From: Perlabentimonas sp964490015
Lineage (GTDB): Bacteria; Bacteroidota; Bacteroidia; Bacteroidales; Tenuifilaceae
NCBI GenBank assembly: GCA_964490015.1
Contig: CAZBBA010000019.1
Coordinates: forward strand, 1 to 59,771
Reading direction: 5' to 3'
Length of the DNA: 59,771 nucleotides
Part shown: in pieces, positions 41,547 through 51,218 of the stretch
Layout of the letters: every line of letters starts with the position of its first letter
Position numbering within the stretch: the first letter of the stretch is position 1
Program-made: the position numbers and the translations under genes
Notes under the pieces: model-generated
Database searches by the model: none
What the model saw: only the letters and a program-made list of their open reading frames with translations
What the model was told of the DNA's origin: nothing

Positions 41547-43796
41547 TTAGCTGTCGAAGTTTTCTATCCTTTTCACCGAATCGACGCCTTTAATACGCAT
41601 AACATCTCCAATCAGATTATTCAAATTGGCAGCATTATGCACATAAAGATCAATGGAACTCTCGAAAATTCCATCGTGACTTTCGATGTGCAACTTTCGG
41701 ATATTCACCCGAAGCTCATCGGAAATGATTTTAACTAGCTCGCTGAGAATACCCGCTCTGTCCATACCGCGAACTTCAACTCGGGCCAGAAATGATAATA
41801 CTTTGTGAGTTGTCCACTTAGCCGAAACAATCTGGTCGCCATGTCGCGACATTAATCTAATGGCTTCGGCACAGGTAACTTTGTGCACAACTACATTCTC
41901 TTCTGGAGTAATGTAACCTATTACATCGTCGCCGGGAATGGGATTGCAGCAATGGGCAACAATGTATGATTTTGAGTCATCGTCCCCTAACTCACGCAGC
42001 AAATAGGGCTTTTTCCTGTCGAAGTTGGATGATTTATCGTCATCTTCCTTTTGTTGAATGCGCCTACGGAGTGTAGATTTTGAAAACTGTAGTTCCCAGT
42101 AGCGAATCCATTTACTTTTAGTATTCTTTTTAAGAATTTTTTTAAGGTTTTCGAGCGAAATAAGACCAGAGCCTACTTTGCTGTAAAGTTCATCCTTAGA
42201 GAGCACCTCATAAGCTGGCAAAATTTTCTTAAAAACTCGGGATGAGGGTTGAATTCCAAACTCTGCCAACTTGGCCTCAACCATCTGTTTACCCTTCTCT
42301 AGCCTATTCTTGGTCTCGGCCTTAAAGGCAGCCTTTATTGCTGACTGAGCTTTGGCGGTTATCACAAACTTTAACGATTCCCACGAAGGTTTTTGGGTGC
42401 TAGCTGTAATAATTTCTACCTGATCGCCACTACTTAGCTTATAGCTTAGCGGAACCAACTTGTGATTCACCTTTGCTCCAATGGCTTTGTTACCAATCTC
42501 CGTATGGATTTCGTAAGCTAAATCGAGTGCTGTAGCGTTGTTGGGAAGTGTCTTAGTGTCGCCTTTGGGCGTAAACACCACAATCTCGGACGAGAAAAGA
42601 TTAAGTTTAAACTCATCGAGGAAATCGAGGGCATCGGTTTGAGGATTCTCAAGCAGGTCGCGTACCTGCGCAATCCACCTTTCGAATACGCTTTCCTGTG
42701 TAAGTGTTTCAGAATCTTTATATTTCCAGTGCGATGCAAAACCCTTTTCAGCAATTTCGTTCATACGTTGTGAACGAATTTGCACCTCTACCCATTGGCC
42801 GTGATGCCCCATAACCGTGCAATGCAGCGCCTCGTAACCATTTGCCTTTGGTGTGCTAACCCAGTCTCGAATGCGATCGGGTTTGGGTTTATAAATATCG
42901 GTAATCAAAGAGTAAATATGCCAACACTGCGTTTTTTCGGGGATATGAGGATAAGGGTTGAAAATTATTCGAATGGCTAACAGGTCGTAAATATCCTCAA
43001 AAGCCACATTTTTGGTTTGGATCTTTTTCCAAATAGAGTAGATGGACTTGGGTCGTCCGCTGATATCAAAATCGATATTATTCTCCTCGAGTTTTTGAAT
43101 AATGGGCAACGAGAATGAGTTGATGAGCTGCATTCGACGTTTCTCGGAGTCCTCAATCTTACTGCGAATCTCCTCAAAAACTTTAGGATACCTGTACTTA
43201 AGACTTAAATCCTCGAGTTCGGTTTTGATGTTGTAAAGCCCCAACCTATGAGCTAAGGGTGCATAAAGGTAAATGGTTTCGCCTGCAATTTTCATTTGTT
43301 TATTGGTCGGCATCGATTCGAGAGTGCGCATATTATGCAGTCTATCGGCCAACTTTATCAGAATCACCCTGATATCATCGGTAAGGGTTAGTAACATTTT
43401 GCGGAAATTCTCGGCTTGTAACGAAGAGTTAGCATCAAAAACTTCGGCAATTTTTGTAAGTCCATCAATAATTGTGGCCACCTTTTTATCGAAAAGGCGC
43501 TCAATATCCTCAATTGTGTAATCGGTATCCTCAACAACATCGTGCATAAGAGCACAGGCAACCGCTTTGGGGCCGAGGCCAATCTCGATGGCCACAATTT
43601 TGGCCACGGCAATGGGATGTAATATGTAAGGCTCGCCTGACTTGCGCTTTACACCTTTATGCGCCTCGTTAGCCAAATTAAATGCCTTTTTGATCAGCTT
43701 TTTATCCTCCTCGCTCTGACAGCGAGGACAGTTTTTCAACAAATCCTCAAACTGCGCCTCAACTATTCTCTTGTCATCGTCTTCTTGCAAACTCAT
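41547..43796 (-). CDS. rel: Bifunctional (p)ppGpp synthetase/hydrolase (Rel/SpoT)
   Basis: This enzyme makes and degrades the stringent-response alarmones. The 749-residue protein has an HD hydrolase domain (about 25-190) with the conserved HDVVEDT and an intact pair of His/Asp (YILHPIAVAKI, ACALMHDVVEDT). The synthetase domain (about 230-350) has ISGRPKSIYSIWKKIQ, LLAIRIIF, WVSTPKANGYEALHCTV and VEVQIRSQRMNEIAEKGFASHWKYK. A TGS domain (about 400-460, VVFTPKGDTKTLPN) and a C-terminal ACT domain (about 670-745) follow. Both activities look intact, as expected for a single Rel enzyme. Confidence 0.95.
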   Translation of the reverse strand: MSLQEDDDKRIVEAQFEDLLKNCPRCQSEEDKKLIKKAFNLANEAHKGVKRKSGEPYILHPIAVAKIVAIEIGLGPKAVACALMHDVVEDTDYTIEDIERLFDKKVATIIDGLTKIAEVFDANSSLQAENFRKMLLTLTDDIRVILIKLADRLHNMRTLESMPTNKQMKIAGETIYLYAPLAHRLGLYNIKTELEDLSLKYRYPKVFEEIRSKIEDSEKRRMQLINSFSLPIIQKLEENNIDFDISGRPKSIYSIWKKIQTKNVAFEDIYDLLAIRIIFNPYPHIPEKTQCWHIYSLITDIYKPKPDRIRDWVSTPKANGYEALHCTVMGHHGQWVEVQIRSQRMNEIAEKGFASHWKYKDSETLTQESVFERWIAQVRDLLENPQTDALDFLDEFKLNLFSSEIVVFTPKGDTKTLPNNATALDLAYEIHTEIGNKAIGAKVNHKLVPLSYKLSSGDQVEIITASTQKPSWESLKFVITAKAQSAIKAAFKAETKNRLEKGKQMVEAKLAEFGIQPSSRVFKKILPAYEVLSKDELYSKVGSGLISLENLKKILKKNTKSKWIRYWELQFSKSTLRRRIQQKEDDDKSSNFDRKKPYLLRELGDDDSKSYIVAHCCNPIPGDDVIGYITPEENVVVHKVTCAEAIRLMSRHGDQIVSAKWTTHKVLSFLARVEVRGMDRAGILSELVKIISDELRVNIRKLHIESHDGIFESSIDLYVHNAANLNNLIGDVMRIKGVDSVKRIENFDS

Positions 43797-43926
43797 ATAC
43801 CTGTATGGCTGTTAATTAGCATCACAAATAGTAAATCGATACAATGTAACAATAATAGCTATTCTTTAGCTCAAAACGAATAGGATAAGCTCATTTATGG
43901 GGGAATAATCGAGGGTCTTAGAGAAA

Positions 43927-45513
43927 TTAAATTGGCCCATAGATTACCGAAACGGTTCCTGTTTTTGAGATCGATCTTTTTGACTCGGAGTAAACCTCAA
44001 TCCGATAAAGGTATGTGCCCTCTTTAGCGAGGCTACCATCGGGTAAGCGACCATTCCATCCAGTATTATAACCTTCGAAAACAATACCCCCCCAACGGTT
44101 ATAAATAATCATTTTGTAGTTTGCCTCGAAGGATACATATGGTGCAAATATATTCCGAGGAACGCCCATGTAAATAACCTGACTTAAGGGATCAAGGGCA
44201 TTGGGAATAACCACATCAGGGGTAACCTCGGTACAGATAGTGCGCGATCGGCTTAAGCGCTCCTTCCCCGGAATTCCAACATCCTCATAAGCTTCAATAA
44301 AATAGCAAAACTGTGGCAAATAGCCAAGGCCTGAGAAAGCAGAAAGATCATCGATAAAAACAGAATCTCTGGGATTACGTTCATCAAAAATTAGCTCGGG
44401 GCGCAACTGATCGGGGGCAAATGCCATTCGGTAAATTTTATAGTCAACTGGATTGCCCAAGCTGGAATACAATCTATCCCACGAGAGGTTTGCTTTCATT
44501 CCACGGGTAAAAATGCGCAGCACCATGGAGTTTGTGAGGTTAGTTTGGCGAGTTAACCGTTCACAACCATCAAAAGCATCGACCTTAAAGAAAAACTTGC
44601 GCGAACGAGCCGCCCACGAATCGGTGGTATCGGCAAAGAACACAATTGAAGGATCGGTAAAGCGGAAAAGAGTTCGCGCCGAAAAGATTGACCGAACTGA
44701 GTCGGCTTGTTCCCATCGGGTTATCCTAAAATTGCGATATTCGGTAATATTATCGATAGAAAGATGCAACTCGGTCCTTGTATCCTTTGCAATTATCGAG
44801 TCGATATACATATAACTCGGTGGTAAAGATATCTTTGTAAAAACTGATGCCAAATTCGATCGGGTGAATAAACTAGCATTCTGTACAGCCTTTTTGGCCT
44901 CAATGTAAATGAAGTAGTTCTGATTGACATGGACCGCCTCGGCACCTATAGTGTCGACAAAAAAGCTATTTACTGTTCCGGGAATGGATTTTACTTCAGT
45001 AAAGGAATTGATATCAAGATTTTTTCCAATAAAAATCTTATGATACTCAATCTGATTACCCCAGCCAACGTAGGGTGTCCAATCCAGCCTAAGTCCATTT
45101 GCACAGGAATCGAAATGTGCCGTAAGGAACATGGTGTAATGCTCGAGCGACATTGGGCTCGGCTCAGTTGGTCCATTGGATGCAACGGTATACGATACTC
45201 TTGCTTCTCCTGCATCGTAATCCGTGTCCACATAGGCAAACGTGTTTAAGTCGGTACTACCGATTTCATAAAGATCGTTGTTGCCAAGAGCATCGGTATA
45301 CCTTCGATAGATAAGATAACCCGTTGGGTCGTGATGTAAGGGGTTGTATTTGGGTTTTGTCCAGCTAAGGGTGGTAGCTCCGGTGAGTGGATCAACGCTA
45401 ATCACATCGAGAGTTGGCGAAAGGGGTTTCGACTGCGCATAAGCTGTCTCAAAATTTGCCATCTGGCTTAAAACACATAAAAAAAAGACGATTGAAAAAA
45501 GTCGAGTAGACAT
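43927..45513 (-). CDS. Secreted T9SS type-B (gliding-associated tail) protein
   Basis: The 528-residue protein starts with a signal peptide ending near AYAQ (residue 26). It has several fibronectin-III-like beta domains in residues about 30-430 (TGATTLSWTKP, RLDWTPYVGW and NLSWDRLYSS mark domain strands). The C-terminal domain (about 435-528) is the gliding-motility-associated type-B sorting tail: IPNALDPL, YKMIIYNRWGGIVFEG, NTGWNG, KEGTYLYRIEVYS and a final beta strand. The protein is therefore exported by the type IX system and probably stays at the surface. The cargo function is unknown. Confidence 0.85.
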   Translation of the reverse strand: MSTRLFSIVFFLCVLSQMANFETAYAQSKPLSPTLDVISVDPLTGATTLSWTKPKYNPLHHDPTGYLIYRRYTDALGNNDLYEIGSTDLNTFAYVDTDYDAGEARVSYTVASNGPTEPSPMSLEHYTMFLTAHFDSCANGLRLDWTPYVGWGNQIEYHKIFIGKNLDINSFTEVKSIPGTVNSFFVDTIGAEAVHVNQNYFIYIEAKKAVQNASLFTRSNLASVFTKISLPPSYMYIDSIIAKDTRTELHLSIDNITEYRNFRITRWEQADSVRSIFSARTLFRFTDPSIVFFADTTDSWAARSRKFFFKVDAFDGCERLTRQTNLTNSMVLRIFTRGMKANLSWDRLYSSLGNPVDYKIYRMAFAPDQLRPELIFDERNPRDSVFIDDLSAFSGLGYLPQFCYFIEAYEDVGIPGKERLSRSRTICTEVTPDVVIPNALDPLSQVIYMGVPRNIFAPYVSFEANYKMIIYNRWGGIVFEGYNTGWNGRLPDGSLAKEGTYLYRIEVYSESKRSISKTGTVSVIYGPI

Positions 45514-45637
45514 AAAACCCTAGTTATTATTTCGACATGATGCTTTAGCAGGCATTAACTGTTGATTGTTACGAACATAAAACTGTTAAAGTTATAAAAA
45601 TAGTGAATTGTCCAATGCTTTTTCGTATGCAAACTTC

Positions 45638-46930
45638 TTAAAAGGGGTTTTCAGCACCAGCTACGCACTCAACCATATCGTTATAGTAGAACCACTTTTG
45701 TGCTAAATTCATAATTCGTTCCGGGCTAATGTTTTCAATGGAATCGATAACCCGAGTGTAGAAATCGAAGTCGAGACCGTTGTAGTACAACAGACTTAAC
45801 ATATTATCGGCAATGGCAAAGGGGCCATTGAAACTGCGTAAGGCTTCGCCCAGCAAATAACTGCGCACACGGGTAAGTTCATCGAGTTGAACAGGTTCGG
45901 TTTGTAATCGATAAATCTCGTTTTTGATTTCCTGAAGGGTTTGCTTGGTATAACCCGTTCCTACTTCGGTTGCAATTACCAAAGCACCGCTATCGCGGAA
46001 TGAAAGCAGATATGATCCGATGCCATAGGTAAACCCTTTCTCCTCGCGTATATTCTTCATCAGCCTTGAACCAAAATAACCACCAAGAATGGTATTAACA
46101 ATGGCCAAATCGGGATAATCGGGGTGCGACCGGTTAAAAAGAACCCGCCCTACCCTTAGGGCCGACTGAATAGCGCCCTGTTTAACAACAAAAACCTTTT
46201 CCTTTCGCTCGTTCACCATATCAACGTTTGAAGTATCCGGGTTTACTGATGATCCCCAAACAGATTCTCCAAAGTATTTCTGAACCTCTCTGATTTGATC
46301 ATCGCCCACCCTCCCCGAAAGGATTATAGTAGCACCCTGTGATCCAAGAATTAACTGATGAAAATTAACCAACTCCGATTGATCAAGGAGATCGTAATCG
46401 GCGGGAAGTGCATAAGCGCCATAGGGATGCTCCTGCCCGAAGAGGCTTTTAAAAAACTCTATCCTGGCCAGCGTTGAGGTTTTGTCCATCTCAACGGTGA
46501 GCGATTGCTTGCCCCTACGCGCCCACACATCGAGCTCCGACTGCGGAAAGGAGGGCGACTTAACCACCTCTTCGAGCATTTGTAGGGTTTGAGGCAAGAA
46601 CTTGGTTAACGAGTATGCTGAAACTCTGGCAAAATCTTTATCGGTATTTATGCTGATAAATGACCCCAGGTAGTCGAAATGCTCCGAAATTTGCTGTGAG
46701 GTGTATCGCTTTGTACCCTCGGACATAAGTGACAAGCTAGCTGAGGCGATTAGTTTTTTTGACTGGTATCTCGATCCTGCATTAAATATTAAATCGACCC
46801 GGCAAACATCTACATCGCCTGAATTAACCACCAGAAGCGTTGTGCCATTAGGAAAATGATGTATGTCTGGTTGTGGCATTTTAATGCCCTCAGCGGGTTG
46901 AATGGGAGGTGCTATGGTTCTATTGATCAT
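45638..46930 (-). CDS. M16-family protein, non-catalytic partner
   Basis: The 430-residue protein has the M16 (pitrilysin/insulinase) two-domain fold but lacks the zinc motif HxxEH: at that position the text reads LIASASLSLMSEGTKRY. It keeps the C-terminal substrate-binding features (EKGFTYGIGSYL and the RSFNGPFAIADN segment). It is the second gene of the pair; its start at 46930 is 21 bases after the stop of the catalytic subunit. The two proteins probably form the usual heterodimeric peptidase. Confidence 0.88.
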   Translation of the reverse strand: MINRTIAPPIQPAEGIKMPQPDIHHFPNGTTLLVVNSGDVDVCRVDLIFNAGSRYQSKKLIASASLSLMSEGTKRYTSQQISEHFDYLGSFISINTDKDFARVSAYSLTKFLPQTLQMLEEVVKSPSFPQSELDVWARRGKQSLTVEMDKTSTLARIEFFKSLFGQEHPYGAYALPADYDLLDQSELVNFHQLILGSQGATIILSGRVGDDQIREVQKYFGESVWGSSVNPDTSNVDMVNERKEKVFVVKQGAIQSALRVGRVLFNRSHPDYPDLAIVNTILGGYFGSRLMKNIREEKGFTYGIGSYLLSFRDSGALVIATEVGTGYTKQTLQEIKNEIYRLQTEPVQLDELTRVRSYLLGEALRSFNGPFAIADNMLSLLYYNGLDFDFYTRVIDSIENISPERIMNLAQKWFYYNDMVECVAGAENPF

Positions 46931-46951
46931 TCTATTTCACTTCAATAATTG

Positions 46952-48193
46952 CTATATCTTTTCTGCAAAGTAGTAAAGTACTGATGAGTTCTCTGCACTG
47001 AAAAGTTCTTTGGATACACGCTGTATATCGGCAGGGGTAACCTTGCGGTAAGTTCCCACGGTTTGGTTCAACAGGTTGGCATCGCCGAGGAGCTCGTTGT
47101 AGCAGAGGTTCATGGCCTTTTCGGTGGCACTGGTTAATCCAAATGTAAAAGTAGACTCAAACCGATTCAGCACCTTGCTGAGCTCATAATCGCCCACCCC
47201 ATTGTCGGAAAGGTTAGCAAGTTCGCTGTAGATGGCCTCCTCGGCCTGCTGGAGCGAAACGCCTTCGGCTGGTCGGCCAGTAACAACAAAAAGTCCCTCG
47301 TCGATATCGCCAGTAATAAAGGCATCGATACTGGTGAAAAGACCTTGACTCTTAACAAGACTCTGGAATAGGCGCGCCGATTTTCCGTTGGCCAAAATAT
47401 CGCTTATTAAATCGGTTATGGCAAAATCGGGGTGCAACTTGTTGCACATGTGGTAAGCGATATAAATGGTATCGTAGGGAACCTTCCGGTAAACCTCCAA
47501 ACGACGTTGCTCAAGCTGCTTCGGCTCACTTAATATATTTGGTTTAACCAAATCCCTTGAAGGAATTGCACCAAACCACTTGGTGGCTAAATCCTTTACC
47601 TCATGAGTTTGCACATCGCCTGCAACACAAAGAATCGCATTGTTTGGGGCATAGTGAGAGTAGAAAAAGTTTTTCACCTCATCGAGTGTAGCCTCAGCAA
47701 TATGGGCCGTTTCCTTGCCAATGGTTGGCCACATGTAGGGATGAATCTTATATGCCAGTGGACGGAGCAGCAGCCACACATCGCCATAGGGCTGATTAAG
47801 GTAACGCTGGTTAAACTCCTCAATCACCACACTTTTCTGCACATCGAGACTTTGTTGCGAAAAGGCAAGGCTGAGCATCCTATCGCTCTCGAGCCAGAAG
47901 GCCGTTTCGATATTCTGCTTGGGCAACGTGATGTAGTAGTTGGTGATATCGTTGCTGGTAAAGGCATTATTTTCGCCGCTGGCGCGTTCCACGGGATCGT
48001 CGTAGCTAGGGATATTTACTGAGCCGCCAAACATTAAGTGCTCGAAAAGATGTGCAAATCCGGTGCGGCTCGGTTCCTCGTGTTTTGAGCCCACATTGTA
48101 CAAAAGATTAACCGACACTAAGGGTGTTGATGAATCATGATGAACAAGTACTTTAAGCCCATTGGTAAGCGTAAATCGCTCGAAACTAACCAT
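46952..48193 (-). CDS. M16-family zinc peptidase, catalytic subunit
   Basis: The start is set at ATG 48193 (MVSFERFTLTNGLKVLVH), giving 413 residues; the frame from 48262 would add a non-homologous 23-residue tail. The zinc site is HLFEHLMFGGS (HxxEH, about 45-55), with the downstream Glu of the family in VVIEEFNQRYLNQPYGDV. It lacks a signal peptide, so it is cytosolic or exported by an unusual route. It is paired with the non-catalytic subunit gene and sits downstream of the UbiA gene. Confidence 0.92.
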   Translation of the reverse strand: MVSFERFTLTNGLKVLVHHDSSTPLVSVNLLYNVGSKHEEPSRTGFAHLFEHLMFGGSVNIPSYDDPVERASGENNAFTSNDITNYYITLPKQNIETAFWLESDRMLSLAFSQQSLDVQKSVVIEEFNQRYLNQPYGDVWLLLRPLAYKIHPYMWPTIGKETAHIAEATLDEVKNFFYSHYAPNNAILCVAGDVQTHEVKDLATKWFGAIPSRDLVKPNILSEPKQLEQRRLEVYRKVPYDTIYIAYHMCNKLHPDFAITDLISDILANGKSARLFQSLVKSQGLFTSIDAFITGDIDEGLFVVTGRPAEGVSLQQAEEAIYSELANLSDNGVGDYELSKVLNRFESTFTFGLTSATEKAMNLCYNELLGDANLLNQTVGTYRKVTPADIQRVSKELFSAENSSVLYYFAEKI

Positions 48194-48285
48194 ATTAAAA
48201 AAATGTGCAAAGTGAGAGTACAAAGAAACAAATAAACCTGCGAAGTATATGTCGCAAATCAATTTGATATCGAAAACTTAGATGT

Positions 48286-49251
48286 TTATACAATAAAAAG
48301 GCGAAATGGCACCGAGTACAGGATTCCGATTAACATCACAATCTTCGAAAAGTTGCTTGCCCAGTGGTAATCAGCTTTTCCCTGCGCAGTAAGCAACTTC
48401 ACAATTAGAATGAAGATGGGTATCACCAATCCTACTATCACGTATGTGAACGTAAAATAGTCGAACTTGCCGTTTGCCAGGAAATTAAGGTATGCCCCAA
48501 AAAGGTATGCAAGCACCAGCAATGTTATGAGTAAAATAGTTGCACCAGCATTACGAGCAGCGTTAATGCCCAAAACCACGGGCAGGCTTCGTCGACCAAA
48601 CTCATTATCGCCCTCAACATCCTCAATATCCTTAACAATCTCTCGAAATAGGGTAAGAATAAAGGCAAAAATGGCATACCCAACCACCCAATATATAACA
48701 TCATTAAAAATTGATGAGGAGATAACCATTAGTTGCCAATACTTTCCATGTAGTAGCGGTAGTTCAAACAGCAAAGGCATTAAAGGAACCAAAGCTGTGA
48801 GTGTGGCAACAAGGATATTCCCAGTTAAAAACTGACGTTTATAGGAGGTAGAGTAAAACCATAGTAGGCCAGGTATAAAGATAAAAACTAGTGTAAGAAA
48901 GGGCTTACCAATAGCTATTGACACAACCACTCCTAGCAAAACTCCAATAATATTAAGAGACCAATGCAGAATAATGGCATAGCGACGGGAAAGTTCTTTG
49001 CCAACAATTACAGTGTTTGGGCGGTTAATCAAATCGGTACGCGTATCGAAGTAATCATTAATAACATATCCTGCAGCGGTGATCAGTACCGTAGATAGAA
49101 CCAGAAAAAGGAACAGCAGTTCGCCCATCTGCAAGGTCATCTGCTTGTTTGACAGCAACGGCTGTAATATGCAGAACCGCATTGAGTACATTGTAAGTAC
49201 TACAATTATCAAGTTCTTGTATCGAATTAAGCGCAGAATAGTTTTAACCAT
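48286..49251 (-). CDS. UbiA-family prenyltransferase
   Basis: Read from ATG 49251, the protein has 321 residues and about nine membrane helices; starting at 49278 would overlap kdsC. The two UbiA magnesium/diphosphate motifs are present: VINDYFDTRTDLINRPNTV (NDxxDxxxD, about 60-78) and DIEDVEGDNEFGRRSLP (DxxD, about 205-221). The RP(N) and GRRSLP patterns resemble the geranylgeranylglycerol-phosphate geranylgeranyltransferase-annotated group found in Bacteroidetes, but the true substrate is open. It follows kdsC and precedes the M16 pair. Confidence 0.85.
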   Translation of the reverse strand: MVKTILRLIRYKNLIIVVLTMYSMRFCILQPLLSNKQMTLQMGELLFLFLVLSTVLITAAGYVINDYFDTRTDLINRPNTVIVGKELSRRYAIILHWSLNIIGVLLGVVVSIAIGKPFLTLVFIFIPGLLWFYSTSYKRQFLTGNILVATLTALVPLMPLLFELPLLHGKYWQLMVISSSIFNDVIYWVVGYAIFAFILTLFREIVKDIEDVEGDNEFGRRSLPVVLGINAARNAGATILLITLLVLAYLFGAYLNFLANGKFDYFTFTYVIVGLVIPIFILIVKLLTAQGKADYHWASNFSKIVMLIGILYSVPFRLFIV

Positions 49252-49255
49252 TGTT

Positions 49256-49777
49256 TTACAACTTAAAGTTCTTATCAATTAGCCATACCCCTTTTAGCTT
49301 TAACACCTGCTCAATTACATCGCGTACGCATCCTTTTCCACCGCCATAGCTCGAAATGTATGATGAGATTCCAATGATCTCGGTTGCTGCATCGGAGGGA
49401 CAGGTAGGAAAACCCACACGCAGCATCACCTCGTAATCGGGCAAGTCGTCGCCCATGTACATAATCTCGGAGAGTTCGAATCCGTACTTGAAACGAAAAT
49501 CTTCCAACGCCTCAACCTTATCGGTTGCGCCCAGGTAAATATCCGTTACGCCAATCGCTTTAAACCGTTCGCGCACCGACTCACTTTTCCCACCAGAGAT
49601 AATGGCCACAGGAAAACCCTGCTGAATGGCCTTGTGCACGGCGTAGCCATCGCGTGTGTTGGATGTGCGCAGCAATTCGCCCGAGGGATGAATTAGCACT
49701 GTGCCATCGGTAAAAACGCCGTCCACATCAAAAGCAAAAGCCTTAACATTGTGTAGCTGCTCCTTAAAATTCTTCAT
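49256..49777 (-). CDS. kdsC: KdsC-type HAD phosphatase
   Basis: This 173-residue HAD hydrolase of the 3-deoxy-D-manno-octulosonate-8-phosphate phosphatase type acts in lipopolysaccharide core synthesis. Motif I is AFDVDGVFTDG (about 14-24) with both catalytic Asp, motif II is AIISGGKSESV, and motif IV is YMGDDLPDYEVMLRVG. There is no cap domain, so it should form the usual tetramer. The gene lies between the DUF2520 gene and the UbiA gene; other kds genes are not in the window. Confidence 0.92.
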   Translation of the reverse strand: MKNFKEQLHNVKAFAFDVDGVFTDGTVLIHPSGELLRTSNTRDGYAVHKAIQQGFPVAIISGGKSESVRERFKAIGVTDIYLGATDKVEALEDFRFKYGFELSEIMYMGDDLPDYEVMLRVGFPTCPSDAATEIIGISSYISSYGGGKGCVRDVIEQVLKLKGVWLIDKNFKL

Positions 49778-49793
49778 CTATATTGATATAATT

Positions 49794-50594
49794 CTATTCG
49801 TACGACTGCTTTAGGTTTAGGATGCTGGTGCTTAGTGCCAGGTATAGGTCGCGCAGATCGTCATCGATTCGGCTAAGCAGGGCGACATGCTTCTTGATGG
49901 TTTCGGAGTCGCCGCGCACCGCAGGCCCGGTTTGAGCGTTCAGCGGGTCGCCCTTTAATGCCTTTTCGATGGTTTCGACAACCAAAGGCTGTAGAAGTTT
50001 AAAATCGAAGTCGTTCTCCTCGGCCAGCATTTGACTTATGGCCAACATGTGATTTACAAAATTACACGAGAAAACCCCAGCAAGATGTAAGATTTGGCGT
50101 TGCTTCGAGATCATCTCAATGGGTTTTCCACCAACGCTGTTAGCCATATCGCTTAAGATTCCCAAATCGTTTGGGTCGGCTGCCTCAATGCAAAACGGCA
50201 CATCGTGCAGGTTAATATCGCGATGCTTTGAGAAAGTTTGAAATGGGTAAAAAACACCATGCCGTGGCCCAACAGGAGTGAGCACCTCTATGGGTGTACT
50301 ACCACTAGTATGCACAACTAGTCCGTGCCATGGTTTTAAGTCTTTGGCAATTTCTGCAATAACCAAATCGGAAACTGCTAGGATGTACAGATCAGCACTT
50401 CTATCAACCTGATTTACATCAGTTGTAAATTCGCACTGAAGTATACTCGCCAACTTAGCAGCATTCTCATGGGAACGACCAACGAGTTGAACTACATTAT
50501 GGCCATTTGCCACCAACGATTTGCCCAGCTGGCTTGCCACGTTGCCCGCACCAAACAGCACTATTCGGGGCGTATTTTGAGGTTTTGTCGCCAT
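49794..50594 (-). CDS. DUF2520/Rossmann NAD(P)-binding protein
   Basis: The 266-residue protein has an N-terminal Rossmann fold (IVLFGAGNVASQLGKSLVANGHNVVQLVGRS, about 11-41), a YILAVSDLVIAEIAKDL strand-helix and VVHTSGSTPIEVL. It also has a C-terminal helical DUF2520 domain (about 125-260). It resembles short-chain reductases such as pyrroline-5-carboxylate reductase or NADP oxidoreductases, but the substrate is unknown. It starts the minus-strand run DUF2520-kdsC-UbiA-M16-M16, with gaps of 16-92 bases. Confidence 0.85.
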   Translation of the reverse strand: MATKPQNTPRIVLFGAGNVASQLGKSLVANGHNVVQLVGRSHENAAKLASILQCEFTTDVNQVDRSADLYILAVSDLVIAEIAKDLKPWHGLVVHTSGSTPIEVLTPVGPRHGVFYPFQTFSKHRDINLHDVPFCIEAADPNDLGILSDMANSVGGKPIEMISKQRQILHLAGVFSCNFVNHMLAISQMLAEENDFDFKLLQPLVVETIEKALKGDPLNAQTGPAVRGDSETIKKHVALLSRIDDDLRDLYLALSTSILNLKQSYE

Positions 50595-50689
50595 AATCGT
50601 TTATTTGGTTTGGACACAAAAAACTATCAAGCTAAGATAGCTGCATTTTTTTAATAATAACGCCACAAGCCTAATCGATAAAAGTGAAG

Positions 50690-51208
50690 TTAATCCTTAA
50701 AGAAGAATACGATAAAATGCTCGTCGTTCTCCTTTATAAGCCAGTGCTTAAACCCAAGGCTAGTGGCCTTATCGATTAGCGGGGCAGGCAAAAATGGAGC
50801 GATTAGCTTGTAGATCGATCCTGCACCCATTCCCTTCAAGTCCTCAATAACCTGCGCTACGGGCTGCTCTCCATCGGCCAACATTTGTCGAACATCAAGT
50901 TCCATAAATGATTTTGAATCGTGATACCAGCTGGGTTTTGCAGTGTTGTAAATTGTACCTGCGCCCTCGGTGTAGATATCCTGTCCCACTTCCCTACGCA
51001 GCCTGTTAATCAAATCCTCAACCTTCACGTTTCCCACAGAAGCGGCCTGCTGCAGCGTGGCAATCCGGGCAACGGTTTCGCGTAAAACAGGGTTTTTCAG
51101 CTTACTGAAAACTGGCACATAGCCTATAAGCACATCCTCGAGCTGGGGATAAACGCTGATTAGCTCAAGAACTTTGGTTTTTGGGGTAATTATAAGTTTC
51201 TGATCCAT
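50690..51208 (-). CDS. DUF1858/DUF2249-like protein
   Basis: The 172-residue protein has a DUF1858 N-terminal half (about 1-80: KTKVLELISVYPQLEDVLIGYVPVFSKLKNPVLRETVARIATLQQAA) and a C-terminal half (about 100-172) like DUF2249 (ELDVRQMLADGEQPVAQVIEDLKGMGAGSIYKLIAPFLPAPLI). DUF1858 and DUF2249 domains are often encoded next to or within hemerythrin and iron-sulfur-repair proteins handling nitrogen oxides. It follows the DUF438 sensor by 10 bases, so the two are almost certainly cotranscribed and probably work together. Confidence 0.85.
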   Translation of the reverse strand: MDQKLIITPKTKVLELISVYPQLEDVLIGYVPVFSKLKNPVLRETVARIATLQQAASVGNVKVEDLINRLRREVGQDIYTEGAGTIYNTAKPSWYHDSKSFMELDVRQMLADGEQPVAQVIEDLKGMGAGSIYKLIAPFLPAPLIDKATSLGFKHWLIKENDEHFIVFFFKD

Positions 51209-51218
51209 TTGGGTTGAT